DNA from: Caenorhabditis elegans
Lineage: Eukaryota > Nematoda > Chromadorea > Rhabditida > Rhabditidae
Assembly: GCF_000002985.6 (NCBI RefSeq)
Contig: NC_003281.10
Coordinates: forward strand, 7,068,001-7,132,000
Reading direction: 5' to 3'
DNA length: 64,000 bases
Shown here: one piece after another, positions 23,392 to 35,986 of the stretch
Numbering within the stretch: the first letter of the stretch is position 1
How the letters are laid out: the number at the start of each line of letters is the position of its first letter
Program-made: the position numbers and the translations under genes
Notes under the pieces: model-generated
What the model saw: only the letters and a program-made list of their open reading frames with translations
The model's database searches: none
What the model was told of the DNA's origin: nothing

Positions 23392-25330
23392 ATGAATGCG
23401 TTTGATATCATCAATCCGAAGGAAACTGTAAGTTATTAATCTTTTCAATATCACAAGAATCGTTTTCAGCAGGAAAACAGTCTGCCAAATGGAATGGAAG
23501 TTTTGAAGCATGATGATAATGGTAATAACTTTAAAAAAATATTTAAAGGTAAAATTCAAACATTTTCCAGCGTTCTCTAATCAGTATACAAGTGGAAAGT
23601 CTTTTGATGAGTTGGAGGAGAAAAAAGTGGACGAGAATACCGAGAAAGGAATACGGTTTTCGGTTGATTTTAAGCTTCATCCGGATGCTGTTAAGAAATT
23701 TGATTCCGTTGGTCAACAGATTCGATCCAATTGTTGCGTTGTTCAACATAATCTTGTCATGCACTCTTTCGTGTATTCTCTTGCCGTTGTCAAGGATTGC
23801 AAGCAAGAAGGTTCCAATTTTATTCGATAAAATGAGGATTGGTCTAAACTAGAATCGTAGGACCTAGTAAGAGGAACATCTAGAATGAGCGAAAGAAAAT
23901 GAAACTACTTCGATAACTATTTGATACTATTTGAACTAAAATGAGACACTCAAAATATTTATTGAAATGTCGCGCAGCCTAGTTATTTTAAAGTTAGGCT
24001 TATTGCCATTTCAGGGTTCCTGTGTAAGTTCAGTGTACTCCCAGTCAGTCATACATATCGTTATCCAATTGAAATGAAGAAAGGAGGTGTACCTGTTACT
24101 TTCAAGCCGGAAGTTCCAGAATTGAATGATGTCAAGTTCACAGTGAACAATGAAATGTTCTTTGATCTTATTAAAGATGACAATGGATCCTATTCATGTG
24201 ATACACTTGTAACTCTTGATTCGTTCAAAACAATGACCAAGGTGAGTTTTCAAAAGAGATAATAACTTTGAGTTAACTATTTTTCAGAATGGTGTTGCCA
24301 TCATTAATGTTGGAATGACTATTGGGAAGGAATACTTTGAAATTGGAAACTATGTCAATCTGAACTTGTAAGTCAAAATGTGTTCTGCTATATTTGTGTA
24401 TTTATTTATAGGAAAGAAGCTCATGTGGTTCCCAATTCGTACAAAATTCTGGATAAAATCTTTACGGGTGAGAAAGTTCCACAATGTGATTGGGTTTTCA
24501 CGGTGAAAGATGGATCTCCGAGTGATTTTCATGTGCATGGTCCAGTACTTGCCGATTCGAGTATTGTTATGAGAGTGAGGGTTGTTGGAATTTAATAGAT
24601 CTTCATTATTTATTGATTAAATCTAATTTCACTTTTGATTAAGTTTATGTGATTTTTGTAGGCTGCAGTGGTGAGCCATATGAGCATTGGTCCACAGATT
24701 GCAATGATATCTCATGAAAATCGCTTGATCTTCAATACTTTGAAATCAAGAGATATGCATGTGGTGAGACTGTTTTAAGTTTATTAAGTGTGTTTTAATA
24801 ATGTTTTCAGATTCTCACTTACATTTACCATCGTCGTTATGTACTTCCTGACTTTGACGCCGTTTCTCGAGTTGGACAGATTCTATCGCTTCTCTTCAGA
24901 GATGAAATCCCAAAGTTTTTCGAAAGTTGGGAAGCTGATCTGATTAAGAAAGTCAAAACTCTTGATGTGAGTTTTAAGATTGATCGGCTAACGTAGAAAA
25001 CATATTTCAGCGTTCGGATACTCTGAAGACCGTGGCTGAATGCGTGAGAGCCCTAATCCGCGTCATGTCTGCTCCGCATGGCTCAATGCTTGGAGCCTAC
25101 AACGTATCTCTCATTGTTGCAGCTGATGCATGGCAAATGGCTGAAGCAAAAGGAAAGAAAGTGAAGATTGAGAAAGTGAAGAAGGAGATTGGAGAATCGT
25201 GGACATTGATTGATTCGATTTTGGAATTGTAAGTTACATTTTAAAATAATTATTTACAATTCTCTTCATTTTCAGGATCGACGATTTCAAGACATCGGTT
25301 TGTGGAACGGAGAAAGTTCAATATGTCTGA
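23392..25330 (+). CDS. Unrecognised protein with MATH/BTB-like organisation
   Basis: Ten exons (23392-23427, 23470-23521, 23571-23810, 24015-24241, 24288-24367, 24412-24574, 24662-24763, 24811-24966, 25011-25228, 25276-25330), all in phase, give 442 residues. The N-terminal 250 residues have beta-rich repeats (TFKPEVPELNDVKFTVNNEM, then NVGMTIGKEYFEIGNYVNL) that recall a MATH fold. The following segment DFHVHGPVLADSSIVMRAAV, then VILTYIYHRRYVLPDFD, has the spacing of a BTB core (H-x-L...YIY). The C-terminal 150 residues are helical and charged. A role as a Cullin-3 adaptor would follow if the BTB assignment held, but key residues are poorly conserved. The gene ends 155 bp from the convergent receptor pseudogene. 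Confidence 0.72.
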
Positions 25331-25485
25331 TATTACTCGTGAATTTTGAATCATTTATGTTCTTCTCGTGTTTGAGTTTCAATGCCAATTCGTATAAACT
25401 TTTGTGATAATTGTTTAAGACATATGCAAAGAATTATAGACAAATTTTTATTAGATCAACATGAAAAGTGGAGGAATTCATATGT

Positions 25486-26731
25486 TCATTCAAATTTAAT
25501 TAAATCCATCCCAACTGCTGTGGATCGTTTCATTCTGAACAGAACAACTAGACTACAAATGTTCTGATGAGTGTTCTCAATTATCTGATGCAAGGAAAGT
25601 AACTCTTGAAATCTCGTTGGTCCATTACGTTGATATTGTACAGTACAATATTGAAGAAGTGCAACTGAATAATAATTACAATAATATTGAAGAAGATTTT
25701 TTCCATTCGTAGACATTTCGGGATGGGCTGAAACAACTCATTTTTGATTTGAAAAACCATTTAGTAACAGTAAACCTGCCACACAGAAATAATGGTGTTA
25801 GAAGTAGAGCTTCTTCTTTAGTTACACGAAGTTTAATTAGTTTCCCAATTAATTCGGATCGAATTTTGTGGAGAAATTGTGAATTAATAATTTGATTTGA
25901 ATAAGTTGGAAAAATATCGACATTTCCCGGGAAGTGCATAAAATTTTTCTTTTCCATAAATGCTCTCATTGAAGTTGAAAATATTGATGACTTGAACCTA
26001 ACACCGTGGATAAACTTCATTTTATCATTTTGAATTTCGAGATTCTTTACGAAGTCAAACTTTTAAATGAAATCTATAGTGAACAACTGATTCATTGCCG
26101 CCCACATTTCAAACGACCAAACTGAATTTTCAGGTTTCTTGATAATTTTAATCTGATTCTCTGAAATTGCATCATCAACCGATAGATTGTCACTGGTATA
26201 ATAGTATAGAAATTTGTCTTCTCTATTCAAGTCCATCCTTGATAAATTTGAAATCAATGCATTTACGTCGTTATGGGCCATTGTGATTGGTTCACTTGAT
26301 AGTTTCAAGTCCTGGCTGATCATCCTCCGTTTGAAAGAGCACAACTTGCAATTTGGATGAGAGAAATAAAATCGAGCACATTGCTTTGGAACACTTGTTC
26401 TGCAGTGTCTACGATGTTTCAATGAACACGAATTGCAGCACGGAATCTGAAATTTTACCAATCATATATAATTCAACGATGATGAGAACGGCAGGTTTCA
26501 GGTAGGCGGAGGCATGATATAGGTACGTAAGTTTAACAACTCGATCACCATTGAAAACAATTTTTTGAAAAAATAACAGTTAATTTTCTTACAGTTAGTC
26601 TGACGGCGGAAAAAAGACAGACAGAACCATGAAATTTAAAAAAAAATCAAACTTACATCATATAAAAACAATGTCGCCACATTATTCTTAGCTTCCGAGC
26701 ACAGAGGACAATACAAAGTAATACCTTGCAT
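25486..26731 (-). pseudogene. Nuclear hormone receptor 2, pseudogene with in-frame stop
   Basis: A close tandem relative of receptor 1 with the same three-exon layout: 26731-26657, 26446-25776 and about 25727-25486. The DNA-binding half is better kept than in receptor 1: CPLC, CNSC, then HCRTSVPKQC and NCKLC supply all eight zinc cysteines, with CNSCSLKHRRH as recognition helix. In the ligand-binding half the block TIDFI is followed by a TAA (26065-26063) exactly where receptor 1 has lysine (TIDFIKKFDFV), after which KFDFVKNLEIQNDKMKFIHG continues in the same frame. The donor of exon 2 also gives the wrong phase for exon 3 unless an alternative GT is used. A truncated protein of DNA-binding domain plus half a ligand domain remains possible. 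Confidence 0.82.
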
Positions 26732-27552
26732 AATGTGAATAAAGTCAGAAAAAAAATGCAGACTCAAATCAGAATTAGCTGCTAACTCTTTTTGGCTTAT
26801 GAGAATATAACAATATGTACCCAAGGAATTAGGACATTGATGTCTGCATTATCCCGTTTTAGCATCATTGATACAGATTTTCTCAGTGATCACAAAATAT
26901 TTATCAGAAGTACAAGAGGAAGTACGAATCTTGTCATACTTTTGAACTTTTGCAAACCAATGTACTCGCCGAATAGCTCAATGACTACCTGAAGAAACTT
27001 AGAAAAGGAGATTTTGAGTTATCAACAGAAAACGGACCAAACAACTTGCTAAACTTACTGAATTGCGTACATTCAAACATGCATAATTTTACAAATACAA
27101 GTCTAGAAAAAAATAATGTATCAAAATTATCAGAAATATTTTTACTTTCTTTTGCATAACGTTTCACTGCAAAATACCGCTTGTTTGTTGAGTTACAAGT
27201 TGAGTTAAAATTTTCAAATTTTTTTTTGTTTTCGTCAGAATTGGAATTGTTTCTCTGATTAAGAACAGCAAACATAAGACCACATTTTAATCAAATTCAA
27301 GAAGTTTTCGTTAATCCAACGTAGACAATTTTTGGTGCATAGTGTGTTCTCAGTATTGCATAATCAAAGATTAATAATACGAGCTTTTGGTTTATTGAGG
27401 GGGTTTTCCTGATAAATATAGAGTCTAGTCATAAGACTAATCCACTCCGTCTCCTTTTTTGCTTCAGCGATCTATTGGTTCATTTTGACGTGTGAGACAT
27501 TCTGACTCTGATTTGGCTGAAATTCTGTCTGAAAAAGACTCAGTTTTCACTA
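26732..27552. other. Intergenic between divergent nuclear receptors 2 and 3
   Basis: About 820 bp. Open stretches on both strands (such as 27275-26985 minus) show no domain or splice support. Likely promoter sequence for receptor 3. Confidence 0.5.
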
Positions 27553-29079
27553 ATGATTACACAGATAGGCTCAACTTCTTCTGAACGCCGATGTGCAATA
27601 TGCTCAAAACTTGGGAATTCATACAATTATGGGGTTGGTTTATCATTAAATTTATTATTTTCAAATCTTATAAAATAGTTTAGCTGACTTTTTCTTAATT
27701 GCGCCATCTTATTTCTTTCTGAAATTTTGGGTTATTTTTCTGTCAACTAAAAATATCAAAACGATGGTTAATAGATATTCTAAAATATAATTAGAACTCT
27801 TGAAGCTTATTTTGTGGACCGATTTTATAAAAGTGATCAATTCTTGATTTTACCCAATCACGTTAGTCAGAGAAGAAGAAAAGGAACTGCATTTCTAAAG
27901 TTTACTAGAAAATTTTAAATTCCCGTTATTTTTGGAAACCTCGCGGAAACTTGACATTTAAAAATACATCATAATAATATTTTAATGCAATCTTCAACTA
28001 TAGTTTATCCTTTTTCCAAAAAGTTTACTCAAATTCAAAACTATAATTTGCAGGTTCTATCATGCAACGCATGTAAAATGTTCTTTAGAAGAGCAACACT
28101 CGGAAAATCGGAGAAGTTCTGTATCAACAATGATAACTGTGATACAAGTAATCTTATTCTCACGTGCCGACAATGTCGATATAATAAATGTCTGAAAATG
28201 GGAATGAGAATTGTCACTAATCAATATGACAGTCTTGACGATATTATCAAAGTTCTTGCAAAATGGAATTTGGATCGTTCAAATAAATTAATGAATTTTC
28301 AATGTTTTGAAGATCCAACTTTGGATCAAGTTATTCAGAAACATCCAGTTTTCACAAAGAAACCATCAAATTTGTCATTTTCCAAATCGGAATGGGGATT
28401 TATGGAACAACTCACCACAGTGGAATTTATGAGTAAATTTGAGTTTACACGACATCTGTTTTCCGAAGATTTTCGAATTGTACTCAAATCATCTTGTTTC
28501 AAAATTGCGTCTTTCATTAAAGCAGTACGATCATATTCAATGAAAAAAGAAGATATCCGCTATCCAGATGGTGAACTCATTGTTCCAATGGAACTTGTCC
28601 CATTTTGTACGTCCGAATTTCTTGCAAGAGTTCAATGTCGGTTGATTGGTAGAATCATTGAATTAAAATTGAAAGAAGAGGAATTTTTGTTACTCATTGC
28701 AATTTTCGTTTGCGATCCCAGTAAGTTTATTCTAACTAAAAAATCAACCTGGTCAAGGCGAGTGGGATTGTGCCCCATAACTTGAAAGATTGACAATCTT
28801 CAAACTGGAAATCTATGTACATTTTCAGCTGCTAACAACTTGACAGCTCGTGGAAGAGAAATACTCAGTTTCCATCAAAATGTTTACAATGATGCACTTT
28901 TACAATTATGTCTGAGGAATGAAGGATCTTGTGGTCCAGCTCGATTCAATGATTTATTGTCAGTCTGTCACGTGGTGAATAAACACGTAGAAGATATTGG
29001 GCAGTTGTGCTTTATGTTCAGTTTTCATCCACCAACTACAAAATATAAGAGACTGTGTGCAGAACTTCTGGGAGCATGA
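27553..29079 (+). CDS. Nuclear hormone receptor 3, intact nematode-type
   Basis: Three exons (27553-27633, 28054-28720, 28829-29079) give 332 residues. Zinc finger I reads CAICSKLGNSYNYGVLSCNAC with helix CKMFFRRATLGKS; finger II runs CINNDNC then TCRQCRYNKCLKMGM, so all eight zinc ligands and the FFRR of the P-box helix are present. The ligand-binding domain contains QLTTVEFMSKFEFTRHL, RCRLIGRIIEL-like helices and a final helical exon ending CAELLGA. It belongs to the large nematode HNF4-derived receptor expansion; ligand and targets are unknown. Exon phases are identical to receptor 4, so the two are tandem relatives. An AATAAA signal at 29093-29098 follows the stop. Confidence 0.87.
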
Positions 29080-29092
29080 GAATATTTTTGAG

Positions 29093-29098
29093 AATAAA
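29093..29098 (+). terminator. Polyadenylation signal of nuclear receptor 3
   Basis: AATAAA 13 bp after the stop. Confidence 0.7.
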
Positions 29099-29878
29099 TT
29101 TATCTTTTTGTACTGTATTTTTGTATTTTCTGTATATCTGTAACTTTCCAATTGGTTTATGGAATTTGTTTCCTGTGAAATAAAACATATGGGGGCAATT
29201 TCGAAATCCTCCGACTCTTTAGAAAATCACTATTGTTTCTGTTTGCAGTATAGTTTTTGTAGTCAGAAGATACTTTGCAGAAAAGTGTGTACATTCATCG
29301 CATTTGCTTGATTAAATTCTAACACATTTTCTTAGAAAAACAGATTATAACTGGCTGGCTTTGTTTTTGCTAGTGTAACTTTTTGAAAGATTAAAAATTA
29401 TATTATTTTGAAGTTCAAAATAACAAGCAAATGAAAAAAGTGGGTGAAGTGTAATGAAGTTGGAGAACTGCTATATTCAGGGAAAAATGGAATTAAATTG
29501 AGAGATGTGTCAGATTGGTTTAAGAGTTGGGAATATGTTTTGAAAAATATTAAAGCCGAAATGGAAATATGTAGTGATGTATAAACAGAGTTTTACTATT
29601 ATACTTACCGATATTGATATCTTAAATAGTAAAGTCAGTAACTACAATTTAGGAGATGTTTGCTTTTGCTTAGCAATAAGTTTTTCGATAGCAAAACAAA
29701 CATGCCCCACGAAGCATATATGCTCCTAGTAAACTCTTAAAACTTTCCTGAACTCCGCAAGATTAGCATTTCACTTCTGGTAGTTTCCTCTTGAAGATCT
29801 GGTAATAGCTCGCTGAAATGAATCTATACTACAAAATTGTACAAATTTGAATCAAAAGTACTTTCTTATTACGAATTG

Positions 29879-30255
29879 CTAAAAATATAAATTATAAATT
29901 AAAATATAATTTCGTTCGATCTCGATATTATCACAATGTCTCTCACAATAAACGTACTCTGAATGTGATCGTCCTGATTTCAATATCAAGTACTCCCACA
30001 TGCTGTCAGAGATATTTTTAACTTTTTTTGATCTTACGAACAAATATTTTCTGACTTTTAAGATCTTTGAATTATACATCTTTAGAATACGAGAAGGGGG
30101 AAGTACCTGTTTGGGTTTTTGGAATTCATTCCAGCAAGCAATACATATATATTTAGCATCTGATCGAACGACTTTTTGCAGGTCTTATTTTCTCAATCGG
30201 ATAATAAGATGTTTTGATTCTTTGGGAGATGGAGGATTTGAACTTAAAATACGAT
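29879..30255 (-). pseudogene. Possible zinc-binding C2CH protein fragment with an in-frame stop
   Basis: Read on the minus strand, one frame gives PPSPKESKHLIIRLRK, a stop (near 30193), then DLQKVVRSDAKYICIACWNE, and continues open to YVYCERHCDNIEIERNY and a stop at 29879. The CIAC pair and the CERH group about 75 residues apart have the spacing of a C-x2-C...C-x2-H zinc module like those in nematode LIN-15A/LIN-36-type and THAP proteins. There is no initiator or clear splice site, so I read it as a decayed gene piece. It could also be chance. Confidence 0.35.
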
Positions 30256-32312
30256 TACAGGTTCAATAATCTGTGTATATAAACCCGTTGTAATTATTAT
30301 ATCGCTTTCGGGCAGTTTGAGTAGCCTGCATGTGCCTACTTGGTTTGACTGGAAGGTCACCCTGTGCATGTTATACTTTTCTGTTGAAACCCCGCTGTTT
30401 TGTCAGACTATCAATAATACGTGTTGCAAAGGTATTTATATATCAAAGTAGGATGTGAGTCATCTAACCTATACGTCTTAACTTTTTCTGTTTTATTTTC
30501 CCGAAAATGCAGGACAAAAAATATTTTGGAAAACTCTTTTATGGCATTTCCGTGAGAATCGGAGTGGTGTTAAAAGTTGATCAGCTACGGACGAAGTCCT
30601 ACAAGTATTAAACACCGTAGTTTGATCCAGAAAAACTCTTCTCGTTCCCGGCTGTTTTTTGTGCCATTTGTCGTCACGAGGTTTAAGTTTTAAGAACTGC
30701 TAAATAGTTTTGCGTATAAGTCGGTCCTCATTGGATGCCTAGCAAAAAGATATTGTAGTAGTAGTAGAACGGTTCAAGTGATCAAGAAGACCCATTATGC
30801 AATTATTAATAAGTTGTGATATGACTCCCGATAGCCGTATTCGCAAAGGCAATCACTGGAGATTAAACAGAGAGGGAAGGCACCTAACAAGAAACACACG
30901 TGCACTTTTCTTGATTTTTGGTTTTGTTCGAAGAAAATTTGGTTTCTGTTTTCTGAGAGTAAAAACTAATTATCCTTTAATATCAATATCAGTTTTATTT
31001 TGTAAGATTTTTTGACTTTCAAACATGACACGCTAAAATGGTCTAGGTGGTCGTAAAAACATTATTATTCATATAAAACATGGAAAGCCCAAGACGGATT
31101 AACGAAATTACAACCAAAAAATCACGTATTCAGTTTTTGTGAGTTTTATATTCTTTATAAGAAAGATCTTCAGTTTCTCATCATACATCCGCACCAAATA
31201 TATATATATACGCGTACTTGTGAAACTTCAAGCACTGATATTAGGTTTCTGTTGCATGTCGGTGGAGGTGGGAGGACGTATTCTAAGGTTTAGATGATAT
31301 CGAGTTGATATCGAGTCACGAACTGAAATCCTTGATGTGGTGTTTATCTTTTACGTCTCCTGGCGGCAATTCATATGCTTAAAAATGAGTTGTTATAGTG
31401 TGTGGCTACTTGAAACGCTTCTCTTTAAACTTTCAGTATTTCAAACACTATAACATATATTTCTAATAGTTAACAATAAATCTCATCATATAACTTAAAA
31501 TGAATAAGATCCTTATCTTCATCTCTCGAAGATCATGTTATGCTCTTCTTGATCTCAATAATCAAATCAGATTCTCCTTTGAGAAAAAAAAAACCTTATA
31601 ATCATAACTGCATTAGTCAGACCTCGCCCACATTTCACCTGCTGTAGTATGTGAAGCTTTGTGATTTGGGTTTTAAAGTTGTGCTTTCATTTTTCCTCAT
31701 TTCGCTTCGCAAAACAAAATCTAAAATAAGTTCTCACGGAAAGGCTCCTATTCTCTTTAAAATAATTTCAAACATTCCTTCTAAAAAATCCTTGCAAGCC
31801 TCTTAGTTAGTTGTGATCGTACATCTAAATGAAATCTAACCACGTATTTAGTTCTTATATTTTGACGTCACAATCAAGCATTTTTAGTGTATTTTGTGAA
31901 AAAAATCCAAACTCACTTCTACGCTTATATCGTGCCACTACAGTAGTCCGGTTGTATCGTCCGTTCGTGGAAACTGTAATAGATTCTGGATTTCTTTGTG
32001 AACCTTAGAATATGAAATTTACTACTATGGCAGCGGTGAAGTTTCACTCTCTATCAAAATTACGACACCGGAAACTTGATCTCAAATCAAGAACTACAAG
32101 CTACATACTTATAGCTTAGACAGAACGAGACATGATTCTCAAAAAAAGCATGACTTATCGACTATAATCCCGTCTATTTTATTATATCCTTTTCACTGAT
32201 TTTTATTCTGATTTCATGAAATAAATCAAATGACATGTGATTTGTGTTTCTCCCTTTTTGTGAATTTGAATCTTATTTTTCACACTTCAGATTTCACATT
32301 CCGATATCATTA

Positions 32313-33925
32313 ATGTCGTCTGCTCAAGAAGAAGTAAAATATTGTCTGGTTTGTAAAACATCACAACCCCAATTCAGCTATGGCGTAAGTTATCTAATTT
32401 ACGACATCCAATTTAAATATACACATAAGTGTTTTTACATGTATATTATTATTGCAGGCTAGCAGTTGTAATCCATGCAAAATGGTTTTCCGTCGAGCAG
32501 TAAACTCCAAAAAACCACCAAAATCGTGTAATCCTGGAGAATGCCCACAAAGATGTTTGATTGCTGAGTTCAAACAGAAATGCCCGAGAAGAAAATTTTA
32601 TGAGTGTATTAATGCCAATATGAGAATTGCATCTTTTGATATATACTCAAACAAATTTAAACTTATTCAAGATTTAATGTCATCAGATGCCGAACGTCAG
32701 AAAATATTTTATACATGCCATGTGACTGCTGATTTAAATTTTGAAGAAATGCTCGATCCAAAATTGGTAAAATTATGTAAAAAGGAAATGGATGTCGTCT
32801 TCACTTCTCATGATTGGGTCGCAATTGAGGCTTTTACCACTCTCGAATTCATGAAAAGAATACATTTTGTCAAAATGCTCAATGCTGATGAAGCCAATCT
32901 TATTTTGAAACATTCGTTTTTCACATTATCAATTGTATTTATGGCTGGACGATCTTATTTCGATAAAAAAGAATTTATGGTTTTTCCTGGAAAAGTGGAT
33001 GTTTTTCCCGAAGAGATTTCCGATCAATATCCTCTTGATCTTTTGAATAGAATACGATGCCGTCTTATTTCAAAGTTTATTGAACTTCGAATCACAACCG
33101 AGGAGTTTTTATTGATGGTTATTACGTATTTCTGTCAAATATGTAAGTTACATAACACTTTTCAATATTATTCAGACACGAAATATTCCGATTTTGTGCC
33201 AAATAAACTATGTCTGGTCTCGTTACGACAAATTTTGTATAAAATTCAAAACGGTGTGTGTCTTTAGAGTATTGTAATTTCAAACTTTTGATGCTGCAGA
33301 ATTTTCATAGATTTTTCCTATTTTTACAATAAAAATATGTTTTTGAAAACTCAAATCTAACAATAAAAACATATACACTTTAACAAAAGGGAAAGAAAAT
33401 ATTTTCTAGAAAACAATACAAAATCAATAAAAACTCCGCAGCAATAAACGGTTGAAATTACAGTACCTCTTTAAAGGCACACACCTGATATTCGTGGCGA
33501 TATCCTAATAAATATAATAAATACAGTATAAGTGTAAAAGTGTAGGAGCGTGTCGAGACTATTCCGCATAAAAGCGTCCCCTTTAAAGTCGTAGAAGTGA
33601 AAAAAACGCAGTAATCTAATAAATAAATTACCCTTACAACTAGTACTCTGTATTTAACCATAAACGTCAATATTTTTCAGCTTCTATGCTTGTTGGTTCC
33701 TCTGCGAAACGAATTATTGAGGAGTATCTGAGCATCTACCTGTCTACACTTGGTATTAACTGTAACTTCCGTTTTCAAAAACACGGACGAATAAGATACT
33801 TAAATATTATATTTCTGAGTCAGCTGATCGAGAAAACAATAGAAGATCTTGCACAACTGTTTACATTATTCCAATTGAACCAACCCACTTTGCCATTGAG
33901 AAAGCTTGTCAAAGAATCTCTCTAA
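32313..33925 (+). CDS. Nuclear hormone receptor 4, zinc finger II missing its last cysteine
   Basis: Three exons (32313-32384, 32458-33142, 33681-33925) encode 333 residues with the same intron phases as receptor 3. Finger I is complete: CLVC then CNPCKMVFRRAVNSK. Finger II departs from the family: after CNPGECPQRC comes QKCPRRKFYECINANM, where the usual C-x2-C has become C-x2-R. The ligand-binding half contains AFTTLEFMKRIHFVKML and FPGKVDVFPEEIS, parallel to the other receptors in the window. Intact reading frame over 1 kb argues that the protein is still used, perhaps without normal DNA binding. The 538-bp last intron holds a CTCTTTAAAGGCACACACC sequence, similar to a frequent nematode repeat. 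Confidence 0.82.
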
Positions 33926-34235
33926 AGCTAGAGTGGCACTTTTTCATCTAAAACTATCCCACGTGGGTACCCACCCCTTTTCAAACTTGCATTGTTATTC
34001 ATTCAACCCTCAAACTTTTCCTCGAGTAATAAAAGATCATCTACAGTAATCACCCAGCATCTCATGAAAGCCAAAAAATTAAGATTCAGAGTTCTAGTCA
34101 GGCAGTTTCATTTCTCAATATGAAAAATGCAATATATACAGGCAAGTTTACAATAATATGGGGCCTCTATGGGGGCAATAGTTTTTCACGGGGTTAGTCA
34201 ATTAGTGTGTAATTTTGTAAAAAAAATGGGTACAA
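33926..34235. other. Convergent 3' region of nuclear receptor 4 and cpg-2
   Basis: About 310 bp between two stops facing each other. No gene seen. Confidence 0.5.
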
Positions 34236-35986
34236 TTAATGGCATTGAAGCAGGGTCGATGAGTCGACGCACTCGGTGTTGGCAGCTGAGAAGACGGCGT
34301 TGCTCGCGGCACAAGTGAAGTTAATGAGTTGTCCGGCAGTGCACTGATGATAAGTGGCAGAGCAAAGGCCATCGGAGAAGAGGCCGTCAGTGGAACAGTC
34401 GAATGCAGCAATTGGAGTCTCATCAATGAGAATAGTGTCTGAAATAAACATTTAGGGTTGCTAATTTATGAGACAAATTCACCTTCGATGAGGCATTTCA
34501 ACGATGTTTGTGGGTAATCGCAGATCAAAGATTGATCGTTGAAAACCAGGCTGGATGGGCACTCGAAGATATCAACGTGTCCATTCTGGCAAGAGAGAAC
34601 ACGTGGAGAGCATCCGATAGCATGAAGTCCATTGTCCAGTCCAACGCATTGATTTTGCTCTTCCACACCGGATCCCTCTCCTGAGCTTTCACCAGAGGCC
34701 TCACCAGAAGCCTCTCCAGATCCTTCTCCAGATTGTTCACCGGAAGCTTCTCCAGATTCTGAAAAAAGATAATAAAATTTTGAAACTGTAAAAAACGATC
34801 GTACCTTCACCCGACGTCTCTTGGCATTCGGAAACATTGGACTCGTAGTCGCAACGTACGGTAGACTCGGAGAACTTGAGTCCTGCTGGACAGAACATGA
34901 CGATGGCACGGCCGTTAGTGCAAGCAGTGAATGACGATGAGCATTGTCCGAATGAGAAGTATCCGTCCTCTTCGCATGTTGGCTGTGGAGTTGGAAGTCC
35001 AGCGCATTCAGCGACGTCCCGTGGCCAGTCACAAACAAGAATTGTTGGATTGAAGACGAGAGAAGCTGGGCAGTCCATGATGCGAGCAATTCCACCAGAG
35101 CAAGTGAGGAAGTTGGTTGAGCAAACTCCATTTGGATGGATTCCGTCAGCTTTTCCTTCGCATGTTGGCTCGAGTTCGCCACTTCCTTCCCCAGAAGCTT
35201 CACCTGATCCTTGCCCAGAAGATTCTCCAGATGCTTCACCTGATCCTTCCCCGGAAGCTTCTCCAGAAGCCTCTCCAGATCCTTCACCAGAAGTCTCCCC
35301 TGATCCATCGGTGATGGTCAGGTCTTCCTTGCATTCCTCGACAAGAGACTTCCAGATGCACTTCTGAGAATCAGCATCGTAGAAGAGTGGAGTTGGGCAA
35401 CTGAGGAAACGGGCCGTGTTTGTTGTACAGAAGAAGTAGTAAGTGGTACAACCACCTGATGAGTAGGCCCCGTCTTCGAGATTCTCACAAACTGAAAAAA
35501 ACATTTTATCGATGAATGATTTGAATTAACTTACCATTTTCGACTGTCTCCTCTCCGGATCCTGAACCCTCTCCAGAAGCTTCACCAGATCCTTCTCCAG
35601 ATGCTTCGCCGGATCCTTCCCCAGATGCTTCACCGGATCCTTCTCCAGACGCCTCACCGGAAGATTCACCAGATCCTTCACCTGAGGTCTCACCAGATGA
35701 TTCTCCAGATCCTTCGCAACCAATCACGTTGTGGCGCCAGTCGCAGATAAGAAGTGGCTCGTTGTAGATGAGATCAGCTGGGCAATCCATGATTCTTGCG
35801 ATACCTCCCGAGCAAGTCAGAAATTGTGGTTCGCATTCACCAAGAGCGTAAAGACCATCGAGAGCGTTTGTACAGTCTGAATTGTCAATGTTAAAAAAGC
35901 ATCTGGACAAAACTCGCACCTTGAAGGAACTGTCCATTGGCAGCTGTGGCAAAAGCCAGGAGTGTGAGTGCGGCAACCGTCTTCAT
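34236..35986 (-). CDS. cpg-2: Chondroitin proteoglycan with six chitin-binding domains (CPG-2)
   Basis: Five exons (35986-35920, 35876-35535, 35491-34805, 34758-34483, 34438-34236) encode 524 residues. A signal peptide ([18 protein letters not shown]) is followed by six peritrophin-A type chitin-binding domains, each with six cysteines and the pattern C...DG...G.C...F..C..G.......C...L. They are separated by long serine-glycine-glutamate repeats ([11 protein letters not shown] units) whose SG dipeptides are chondroitin attachment sites. CPG-2 is secreted by the oocyte and zygote and forms the chondroitin proteoglycan layer of the eggshell, needed for cytokinesis and polar-body extrusion. Repeats fall mostly after domain 1, domain 2 and domain 4. 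Their repetitive DNA produces long meaningless open frames on the opposite strand. Confidence 0.95.

Larger units (their letters stand above)
29080..32312. other. Gene-poor interval between nuclear receptors 3 and 4
   Basis: About 3.2 kb of AT-rich sequence. The only protein-like signal is the minus-strand fragment at 29879-30255, listed separately. No RNA gene or transposon ends recognised. Confidence 0.5.

Noticed and set aside
30760-30790. tRNA B-box-like GGTTCAAGT sequence
   Set aside because: No A box, acceptor stem or cloverleaf could be formed around it.
34876-35367. 163-codon plus-strand open frame opposite cpg-2
   Set aside because: It is the antisense of the SGE repeats; repetitive sequence without stops explains it.
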